From NCBI GenBank assembly GCA_902478765.1, contig CABSMN010000021.1, positions 1-10,346 on the forward strand: a stretch of DNA of 10,346 nucleotides. Reading direction: 5' to 3'. This stretch comes from an uncultured Collinsella sp. (GTDB lineage: Bacteria; Actinomycetota; Coriobacteriia; Coriobacteriales; Coriobacteriaceae). This document shows, in pieces, positions 1-5,521 of this stretch (the first letter of the stretch is position 1; the number at the start of each line of letters is the position of its first letter). The position numbers and the translations under genes were made by a program. The notes beneath the pieces were generated by a model. It searched no databases. It was not told where the DNA came from and saw only the letters and a list, made by a program, of their open reading frames with translations.

Positions 1-1
1 G

Positions 2-1489
2 GTGAGCGCGCGGATTCGTCTGGTGCGCGAGGGCGAGGCGCTGGCGAGCGTCGAGGCGCGCCTGTTTGACGGCCCGCACGACACGGAGGGCTTCACCGTG
101 CAGCGCAGTCTTTCTGCCGAGGGCCGCAGCCGCGTGAAGATTGACGGCCGCATCGCCAGTGTGCGCGAGCTTTCGGAGCGCGTTGGCGTGATGATGGATC
201 TGTGCGGCCAACACGAGCACCAGCGCTTGCTCGATCCGGCGCATCATGTTGCGATGGTCGATGCCTGGGCAGGGCGCCCTGCACTCGAGGCGCTCGAGCG
301 CTACCGCGCCTGCTTTAAGACTTCGCGAGCTGCCGCTAAGGAGGTTCGACGTGTCGAAGAGACCTCGCGTGCGCAGGGGAGCCGCGTCGAGGAAGCGCGC
401 TTTGCGCTCGAGCGCATCGGCGAGGTCGACCCCAAACCGGGCGAGTATGAGGAACTCGAGGAACTGCTGCCGCGCTCCGAACATGCCGAGGTACTGGTTG
501 CCACGGCTAACGATGCCCATGGATCGCTTGCCGCCGAAGGGGGAGCGCTCGATGCCGTGAACAGCGCCGTGGCAGAGCTTTCCCGCATGGCTACCGTCGA
601 TCGCAAACTGGGCGATATTGCCGATGCGCTTTCGGATGCCTGTATTTCCCTTGAGGATTGCGCGAACGAGCTTCGTGCCTATCGCGATGGCGTCGCCTTC
701 GACCCGCGCGAGCTCGCTCGCATGCGTGAGCGGTATTCCGACCTCAAGGGCCTGTTGCGTCAGTGGGGTCCCACCATGGACGATGTTTTTGCCATGCGCG
801 ATCGCTCGCAAGAGCTGCTGTCCCTGGTCGATGATGGCGATGAACAGATCAGAAAGGCGCGTGAGGCACTCGGGAGCGCCGAGCACGAGTTGTTTGCCGC
901 TGCTAAGGCACTTAAGCGCGCCCGTAATACGGCGGCCCCGCGCTTCTGCCACGAGGTGGGCCGCCAGATGGCTCGCCTGGAGATGGGCGGCGCCGAGCTC
1001 GTCTGGGAGTCACGTGATCTTCCCCGTGCTGAGTGGACGCCGGTTGGTCCTTCGAGCTACGAGCTGCTATACCGCAGCGGTGACGGTTTGACGCCGCGCC
1101 CCCTGCGCCGCATTGCGTCGGGCGGCGAGCTCAGCCGCGTCATGCTGGCAAGCAAGGTTGTCCTCGGCAATGCGGACGGCGTCGACACTCTGGTATTCGA
1201 CGAGGTCGATGCCGGTGTCGGCGGCTCTACGGCTCGTGCTCTTGCTGGTGTGCTGGCCGATCTTGCCGCTACGCATCAGGTCATCGTCGTAACGCACCTT
1301 GCGCAGGTTGCGGTCATGGCCGACAAACATTATGTTGTCAGTAAGGAACCGGGCGATGTTCCCCAGACGCATTTGGACGAGGTAACCGGCGAAGCGCGTA
1401 CCGCCGAGATCGCCCGCATGTTGAGCGGCGATCAATCGGAGGCGAGCTTGGCGCATGCCAAGCAGATGCTTGAAGAAGCTCGAGGTTAG
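2..1489 (+). CDS. recN: DNA repair protein RecN, 5'-truncated
   Basis: C-terminal part, about 495 residues, of RecN, an SMC-like ATPase that acts at DNA double-strand breaks during recombinational repair. The reading frame is open at the left edge. The Walker A region and roughly the first 60 or so residues of a normal RecN lie outside the window, so the GTG at position 2 is not the real start. Visible features are the GQHEHQRLLD stretch near residue 69, which normally follows the N-terminal head lobe; a long charged coiled-coil middle; the ABC signature SGGELSRVMLASK (coded near 1119); the Walker B strand TLVFDEVDAGVGG (near 1189); and the H-loop VIVVTHLAQVA. All C-terminal ATPase motifs are intact and the stop is TAG at 1487. 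It is convergent with the regulator downstream and unrelated in function to the PTS genes. Confidence 0.96.
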   Translation: MSARIRLVREGEALASVEARLFDGPHDTEGFTVQRSLSAEGRSRVKIDGRIASVRELSERVGVMMDLCGQHEHQRLLDPAHHVAMVDAWAGRPALEALERYRACFKTSRAAAKEVRRVEETSRAQGSRVEEARFALERIGEVDPKPGEYEELEELLPRSEHAEVLVATANDAHGSLAAEGGALDAVNSAVAELSRMATVDRKLGDIADALSDACISLEDCANELRAYRDGVAFDPRELARMRERYSDLKGLLRQWGPTMDDVFAMRDRSQELLSLVDDGDEQIRKAREALGSAEHELFAAAKALKRARNTAAPRFCHEVGRQMARLEMGGAELVWESRDLPRAEWTPVGPSSYELLYRSGDGLTPRPLRRIASGGELSRVMLASKVVLGNADGVDTLVFDEVDAGVGGSTARALAGVLADLAATHQVIVVTHLAQVAVMADKHYVVSKEPGDVPQTHLDEVTGEARTAEIARMLSGDQSEASLAHAKQMLEEARG

Positions 1490-1507
1490 GTCGTATCAGC
1501 GGTGTTG

Positions 1508-1540
1508 GTGGGACAAAATCGACTGAAATTTTTGTCCCAC
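1508..1540. repeat. Perfect 11-bp inverted repeat between convergent genes
   Basis: GTGGGACAAAA (1508-1518) is followed by an 11-nt loop and its exact reverse complement TTTTGTCCCAC (1530-1540). It lies in the 59-bp gap between the recN stop and the regulator stop, so a bidirectional terminator is the simplest role. The T-run sits inside the stem rather than after it, although TTTT follows at 1547-1550 on the plus strand. This is atypical for an intrinsic terminator. It could instead be a dispersed intergenic palindromic repeat. Confidence 0.6.
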
Positions 1541-1548
1541 TACGCGTT

Positions 1549-2406
1549 TTACTCAACGACTTTATCCGGCTGGATGAGCTCTTCGTAGTAGCTGATATGC
1601 TCGCGGGCGTCTTCGATTTCGGGCAGCAGGAAGTTGTAGATGACCTCGATGATCATCGTGGCGCTCATCTTGGAGAACGCGAAGTCGCCCGTTGTCAGTA
1701 GTGCTTCGTGGTTGACGGTATTAAAAGTGTAGTCTGCCAGGCGCGCGAGTGGAGACTTGCTGTCGCTGCTGATGACGACCACGGTTGCGCCGCAGTCGCG
1801 AGCCGCTTTTGCCATGCGATTCAGTCGGCGCGATTTGCCGGAGTTTGAGATTAGCACGATGACGTCACCCGGGCGCAACGTGAGCGCAAAGCCGATTGAT
1901 GTCTCGCTAATGGTACTCGTCATGCAGCGCAGGCCCAGCTGCGAAAACTTAAATGTCGCGTCGAGCGCGACCGCGTTTGTATTGCCCACGGCGGCGAACT
2001 CAATAACGCCGGCATTCTTAAGCGCGTGTACAACTGCGGCCAACGTGTCGTGATCAATGCCGTCGATGGTCGCATTAAGCTCGCTCACCTTGGCAGCCAG
2101 GATGTTCTTGAGGCTCTGCTCCATATTGTCGAGTGAGACCTCGTCAGTCAGGCCCTCGTTACGCTGGCTTTCCAAATCCCTCGCCAACGAAAACTGAAAG
2201 CTGCGGAAGCTACCAAAGCCAAGCTTGCGGCAGAAGCGCGAAACGGTCGCCTCGGACGTGGCGGCGGCGCGCGAGAGCTGAGCGGCCGTGAGGCGTGGCG
2301 CCTCGGACTGGTGCTCCAATATATAGTCGACAATGCGCTGCTCGGACTCGCTGTATCCCTGATGGGTGCTAATGAGGGAAAGTGCGCTCTTGCTACTATC
2401 GGTCAT
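1549..2406 (-). CDS. RpiR-family transcriptional regulator (HTH + SIS)
   Basis: A 285-residue regulator of the RpiR/MurR/HexR family. The N-terminal HTH_6 domain is at about residues 1-77; its recognition region, roughly residues 40-63, contains the family-like TSEATVSRFCRKLGF. A sugar isomerase (SIS) phosphosugar-binding domain covers about residues 120-250, with the phosphate loop ISNSGKSR at 186-193. Family members bind sugar phosphates through SIS and repress or activate nearby sugar genes. The start at 2406 is preferred because AGGAG (2413-2417 on the complement) lies 6 nt upstream. An in-frame ATG at 2454 would add 16 residues but lies before the likely transcription start. It is divergent from the fructose-type PTS permease, 272 bp away, which makes that gene the obvious target. 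The effector, plausibly fructose 1-phosphate or a related ester, is inference. Many fructose PTS loci use DeoR- or LacI-type FruR instead. Confidence 0.92.
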   Translation of the reverse strand: MTDSSKSALSLISTHQGYSESEQRIVDYILEHQSEAPRLTAAQLSRAAATSEATVSRFCRKLGFGSFRSFQFSLARDLESQRNEGLTDEVSLDNMEQSLKNILAAKVSELNATIDGIDHDTLAAVVHALKNAGVIEFAAVGNTNAVALDATFKFSQLGLRCMTSTISETSIGFALTLRPGDVIVLISNSGKSRRLNRMAKAARDCGATVVVISSDSKSPLARLADYTFNTVNHEALLTTGDFAFSKMSATMIIEVIYNFLLPEIEDAREHISYYEELIQPDKVVE

Positions 2407-2454
2407 GGATGGCTCCTGGTTGGCATGAAAATCTAATTTGATTCGCAATGCCAT

Positions 2455-2460
2455 AGTATA
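2455..2460 (-). promoter_or_regulatory. Putative -10 box of the RpiR-type regulator
   Basis: TATACT on the minus strand (complement of 2455-2460) matches the TATAAT consensus at 5 of 6 positions. It predicts a start near 2448, about 40 nt before the chosen ATG. No good -35 hexamer lies at 16-18 bp; the AT-rich stretch 2466-2485 is upstream. A TTTCA half-site (2468-2472) lies just upstream of it, compatible with autoregulation. Confidence 0.35.
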
Positions 2461-2487
2461 CGGGCATTTTCAATTACAAGATACACC

Positions 2488-2515
2488 TTGCCGTTTCAAG
2501 TGTTGATGGTAAACT
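2488..2515 (+). promoter_or_regulatory. Putative promoter of the PTS permease gene
   Basis: A -35-like TTGCCG (2488-2493), a 16-bp spacer and TAAACT (2510-2515, 4 of 6 to consensus) preceded by TGG, an extended -10 signal at 2507-2509. This would start transcription near 2522 and give a leader of about 155 nt. Candidate operator half-sites overlap the spacer and the start point. No competing promoter nearer the gene looks better, but the match is modest. Confidence 0.35.
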
Positions 2516-2522
2516 TTCACTT

Positions 2523-2551
2523 ACCGTTTACGGTTATGAAAGAACCTTTCA
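2523..2551 (+). promoter_or_regulatory. Candidate operator: two adjacent palindromes
   Basis: TGAAAG-AAC-CTTTCA (2537-2551) has two perfect 6-bp arms. Just upstream ACCGT-TT-ACGGT (2523-2534) has perfect 5-bp arms. Both lie just downstream of the proposed transcription start in the divergent intergenic region, where an RpiR-type dimer or tetramer would be expected to bind and block the permease promoter. Further TTTCA/TGAAA copies flank it. Assignment to the neighbouring regulator is inference from position and symmetry. Confidence 0.42.
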
Positions 2552-2616
2552 CCGGAGATTTGCACCTTAGCTCTTCTCACGCGGACGGTAGGTTGGTATC
2601 TTTCAGTTGTGGAAAA

Positions 2617-2657
2617 ACGCGCATCGAAGCGCGTGTAGGGGAGCGCCCGCGGGCGCT
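2617..2657 (+). promoter_or_regulatory. GC-rich hairpins in the permease leader
   Basis: Two successive hairpins can form in the untranslated leader. The first is ACGCGC (2617-2622) with GCGCGT (2629-2634), loop ATCGAA. The second is a perfect 16-bp palindrome, AGCGCCCGCGGGCGCT (2642-2657), ending 9 nt before the Shine-Dalgarno site. Neither has a following T-run, so they are not intrinsic terminators. They may affect mRNA stability or ribosome access, or the palindrome may be a DNA site. Confidence 0.4.
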
Positions 2658-2678
2658 GTACTCAAGAAGGAGGGACAC

Positions 2679-4682
2679 ATGGCTAAGTTTGACATCATCG
2701 CCGCGACCGGTTGCCCGACCGGCATTGCGCACACCTTCATGGCGAAGGAGGCGCTGGAGAAGGCAGCTGCCGAGCGTGGTCTGACCATTAAGGTCGAGAC
2801 ACATGGCCAGGTCGGTGTCGAGAACGAGCTCACCAAGAGTGAGATCGCTGGTGCCAAGGCCGTCGTCGTCGCAGCCGATAAGGATGTCCAGGCTGAGCGT
2901 TTCGCCGGCAAGCCCATGGTTTCCGTCGGTGTTTCCAAGGCCCTGTCCGTCGAGGCCGCCGGAAAGCTGATCGACCGCGCGCTCGCCGCCAAGGGCGACG
3001 ACACGGTTGCCGCTGCCGCCGATGTCGAGGACGAGGTCGAGGAGAAGGAGTCCATCGGTCACGTCATCTACAAGCACCTCATGAACGGCGTCAGCCACAT
3101 GCTGGTCTTCGTCGTTGCCGGTGGTGTTCTGACCGCCATTTCGTTCCTGTGGGGCATCACGTCCTTTGATTCGACGGCTGCCGACTACAACAGCTTTGCC
3201 GCGATGCTCAAGATTATCGGCGGTATCGCCATGAATCTCATGGTTCCGGTGCTCTCCGCCTACATCGCCGAGTCTATCGGCAAGCGCCCGGCGCTCGTCC
3301 CCGGCTTTGTTGCCGGTATGATTGCCATCCAGGGTCTTCCCATCAACGCCGATACCGGCATGATCGACGCTGGAGGCTCGGGTGTGGGCTTCGGCTTCCT
3401 GGGCGGCATCGTCGGCGGCTTCCTCGCTGGTTATGTCATCCTGCTGCTCGAGAAGGCTTTCTCTAAAATTCCCGCGAGCCTTAATGGCCTGAAGGCAATC
3501 TTCCTGTATCCGCTTTGCTCTACCGCCATCGTCGGCCTGGTCATGCTCGGTATTTCCGGCCCCATGGCTGCCATTAACCAGGGCATGATGGATTTCCTGC
3601 AGAGCCTCGGTAACTCCGGTCCGGTGATCCTTGGCCTGGCCATCGGCTGCATGTGCGCCTTTGATATGGGCGGCCCGGTCAACAAGGCTGCTTACGCTAC
3701 TGGCACCTTCCTGCTCGGTACCGCTCTCGAAGCTGGCGTCGGCACCGAGACCTACAACTTCGGCACCAACTTCATGGCTGCCGTCTCCGCCGCTTGCATC
3801 GTTCCGCCGCTGATCACCACCTTCGCCGTCGTTGTCGGCAAGAAGTACTTCAGCCAGGAGGATCATGACGCCGGTATCGTCAACCTCATCCTTGGTTGCA
3901 CCCACATCACCGAGGGCGCCATTCCGTTCATGACCAAGAACATCTGGCCCGTCATGCCCATCATGATGCTCGGTTCTTCCATCGCTTCCATCTTGACCAT
4001 CTTCTTCAACGTTCACGATCCGGCGCCTCACGGCGGCTTCCTGGTCCTGCCCGTTGTCGAGAACGGCCCGCAGTGGGTCCTCGCGATCCTCATCGGCGCT
4101 GTGGTCGGTGGCATCCTGTTCGTGGCCTTTAAGAAGTACGACTTTGAGAAGAACCAGAAGGCCGCTCCTGCAACCAAGCCGGTTGGGGCCCCCAAGGCCG
4201 CTGCCGTCGAGGCCCCCAAGGCCGAGGCTGCTGACTTCGTGAAGGTCGAGAACGTCTTTGTCGCCGAGGACTTCGCTTCTCGTGACGAGGCTCTGAGCTT
4301 TGTCTCCAACCAGGCCGTTAAGGCCGGTATCGCCGGCGATGCCGACGCCGTGATGAACGCCTTCCTGGCCCGCGAGGCCGAGGGCACCACGGGCATGATG
4401 GAGGGCTTCGCCATTCCGCATGCCAAGTCCGACGCCATCACCGAGGCCGCTGTCATCGTCGTCAAGGACGACTCTGGCGTGACCGGTTGGGACACCATGG
4501 ACGGCGCTCCCGTCAACGTTGCCATCGCCCTGCTCATCCCGGGCGCTCAGGCTGGAACCACGCACCTCAAGATCCTGTCCAAGGTCGCCGAGGCGCTTAT
4601 GGACGAGGACTTCCGTGCCACCGTCAAGGGTTCCACCGACGCCGCCGAGATCGCCAAGACGATCAACGCCCGCCTGGTCTAA
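2679..4682 (+). CDS. fruA: PTS fructose-family transporter, fused IIB-IIC-IIA
   Basis: A 667-residue permease of the phosphotransferase system that carries a ketose, probably fructose, across the inner membrane and phosphorylates it. IIB is first (residues 1 to about 105), with the phosphocysteine Cys12 in ATGCPTGIAHTFMA. An acidic linker follows, then the membrane IIC domain (about 125-487) with family blocks GGPVNKAAYATG, HITEGAIPF and DPAPHGG and many hydrophobic segments. An Ala/Pro/Lys linker (about 489-517) leads to IIA (about 520-667), with the phospho-histidine His581 in GFAIPHAKSDAI. All phosphorylation residues are present. The order B-C-A differs from the common A-B-C fusion and from enterobacterial FruA with its separate FruB. 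AAGGAGG (2667-2673) sits 5 nt before the ATG. The gene has its own promoter and terminator. HPr and Enzyme I are encoded just downstream. Sugar specificity within the fructose family cannot be fixed from sequence alone. Confidence 0.95.
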   Translation: MAKFDIIAATGCPTGIAHTFMAKEALEKAAAERGLTIKVETHGQVGVENELTKSEIAGAKAVVVAADKDVQAERFAGKPMVSVGVSKALSVEAAGKLIDRALAAKGDDTVAAAADVEDEVEEKESIGHVIYKHLMNGVSHMLVFVVAGGVLTAISFLWGITSFDSTAADYNSFAAMLKIIGGIAMNLMVPVLSAYIAESIGKRPALVPGFVAGMIAIQGLPINADTGMIDAGGSGVGFGFLGGIVGGFLAGYVILLLEKAFSKIPASLNGLKAIFLYPLCSTAIVGLVMLGISGPMAAINQGMMDFLQSLGNSGPVILGLAIGCMCAFDMGGPVNKAAYATGTFLLGTALEAGVGTETYNFGTNFMAAVSAACIVPPLITTFAVVVGKKYFSQEDHDAGIVNLILGCTHITEGAIPFMTKNIWPVMPIMMLGSSIASILTIFFNVHDPAPHGGFLVLPVVENGPQWVLAILIGAVVGGILFVAFKKYDFEKNQKAAPATKPVGAPKAAAVEAPKAEAADFVKVENVFVAEDFASRDEALSFVSNQAVKAGIAGDADAVMNAFLAREAEGTTGMMEGFAIPHAKSDAITEAAVIVVKDDSGVTGWDTMDGAPVNVAIALLIPGAQAGTTHLKILSKVAEALMDEDFRATVKGSTDAAEIAKTINARLV

Positions 4683-4718
4683 TCCCGCAACACGCGAATA
4701 CCATCGCCACCTGTATAT

Positions 4719-4753
4719 AAGGCGGAGTCCCTCTCCAGGGCCTCCGCCTTTTT
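4719..4753 (+). terminator. Intrinsic terminator after the PTS permease
   Basis: AAGGCGGAG (4719-4727) pairs perfectly with CTCCGCCTT (4742-4750). The stem is extended inward by CCCT/AGGG (4729-4732 with 4737-4740) around a CTCC loop, and a T-run continues to 4753. It lies 37 nt after the stop codon, so the permease message is separate from the ptsH message. Confidence 0.93.
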
Positions 4754-4836
4754 CGATAACAGAGAACGCACTGGTTGATCCCATCAGCTAGAATTTCTTT
4801 CAGCCGACATTACTCTGGACCGACTGAGTTTCCGCA

Positions 4837-4988
4837 GCTTGCTCGCCCACAGGGGCCCGCGCGCGGCCTGTGAGATTTATCGCGAGTTCCGCACGAGCCG
4901 AAGAGCACTTAATGTGCTCTTCGTGCGAGCAGGACTGTAGAGCAGGAAATCTCACAGGCCGCGCACGGGCCCCTGTGGGCGAGCAAGC
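4837..4988. repeat. 152-bp long inverted repeat (palindromic element)
   Basis: The outer arms 4837-4859 and 4966-4988 are perfect reverse complements over 23 bp. After one C/A mismatch, 4861-4878 and 4947-4964 pair over 18 more bp. An asymmetric interior (4879-4890 against about 4927-4946) follows, then gcacg/cgtgc and a perfect 9-bp apical stem, GAAGAGCAC (4900-4908) with GTGCTCTTC (4914-4922), loop TTAAT. As RNA this would be one very stable long hairpin. It sits between the permease terminator and the ptsH promoter region. No T-run follows it and no convincing coding frame is present. It resembles a non-autonomous palindromic repeat or MITE, but no target-site duplication was seen. Neither role nor family is known to me. 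Confidence 0.88.
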
Positions 4989-5052
4989 GGACGACAAACA
5001 CATCTGTCCAATAATTCGTCTGAAACATAATGAAAAACCGTTTGATGTGAGT

Positions 5053-5061
5053 TAATATAAA
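5053..5061 (+). promoter_or_regulatory. Putative -10 region for ptsH
   Basis: TAATATAAA contains overlapping -10-like hexamers (TAATAT and TATAAA) about 65 nt before the HPr start, in an AT-rich island (5010-5063) right after the long inverted repeat. No convincing -35 is seen at the right distance. An alternative -10, TAGAAT at 4789-4794, would place the long inverted repeat inside the ptsH leader, but it also lacks a -35. Confidence 0.3.
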
Positions 5062-5125
5062 CAACGTCGTGAATCTGACTCCTGCCACATGCATGACAGG
5101 GGTTAAACACAAAAAGGAGTCAATT

Positions 5126-5389
5126 ATGGTTTCTGAGAAGGCTACCCTCGTTAATCCTCAGGGTCTGCACATGCGTCCGGCTGGTCTGTTCGCCTCCACC
5201 ATGGGCAAGTACGCCTGTGACGTGACGGTCGTCACCCCCGAGAAGGAGGTCAACGGCAAGTCCCCGATGGCCCTCATGGCTGCTGGTATCCCTTGCGGTA
5301 CCGAGGTCGAGGTCAAGTGCGACGGCGCCGACGAGGCCGAGGCTCTGGCTGCTGCCATCGAGCTCATCAAGAGCGGTCTTGGCGAGTAG
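5126..5389 (+). CDS. ptsH: Phosphocarrier protein HPr
   Basis: An 87-residue cytoplasmic phosphocarrier that takes phosphate from Enzyme I and gives it to the IIA domains of PTS permeases. The active-site His15 lies in NPQGLHMRPAG, as in typical HPr. Ser46 lies in VNGKSPMALMAAG, the site phosphorylated by HPr kinase in Firmicutes, so the regulatory serine is kept here. Length and alpha/beta pattern are normal for the family. The ATG at 5126 is chosen because AAGGAG (5114-5119) lies 6 nt upstream and the protein then begins like other HPr proteins; an upstream in-frame ATG at 5069 would add 19 unlikely residues. It is the first gene of a likely ptsH-ptsI-kinase operon. A hairpin with a short T-run after it may leave HPr more abundant than Enzyme I. 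Confidence 0.96.
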   Translation: MVSEKATLVNPQGLHMRPAGLFASTMGKYACDVTVVTPEKEVNGKSPMALMAAGIPCGTEVEVKCDGADEAEALAAAIELIKSGLGE

Positions 5390-5432
5390 AACTCAAACGG
5401 GTCGCATGTTGAACAATTAAGTTCATACTTGG

Positions 5433-5469
5433 GGGCGCAGTGACCTGTTCAAGGTAGCTGCGCTCTTTT
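5433..5469 (+). terminator. Terminator-like hairpin (attenuator) between ptsH and ptsI
   Basis: GCGCAG (5435-5440) pairs with CTGCGC (5458-5463), with a G-C and a G-U pair extending it to 5433/5465. An inner ACCT/AGGT stem (5443-5446 with 5452-5455) closes on GTTCA. TCTTTT follows. The hairpin lies 43 nt after the HPr stop and before ptsI. Partial termination here would give more HPr than Enzyme I. The T-run is short, so readthrough is likely. Confidence 0.62.
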
Positions 5470-5521
5470 GTCATGGATATGGCAAAACGCTTTATCACAT
5501 GACACGGAGAGAGGAATGGGA

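Noticed and set aside
2577-4784. A 735-codon open frame on the minus strand opposite the PTS permease
   Set aside because: Its composition (Gly, Asp, Val, Leu, His-rich with no domain) is the usual mirror of a high-GC3 gene. The plus-strand frame has full family motifs.
4775-4794. TTGATC ... TAGAAT as a promoter for ptsH
   Set aside because: The spacing is only 8 bp, so the two hexamers cannot work together. TAGAAT alone is kept only as a weak alternative -10.
4837-4988. CRISPR array, tRNA or attachment site
   Set aside because: There are no regularly spaced direct repeats, no cloverleaf or CCA pattern, no integrase gene, and no clear target duplication.
4800-5055. Small open frames of 61-67 codons on both strands over the long inverted repeat
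   Set aside because: They share peptide segments because the DNA is palindromic. No Shine-Dalgarno site or recognisable domain is present.
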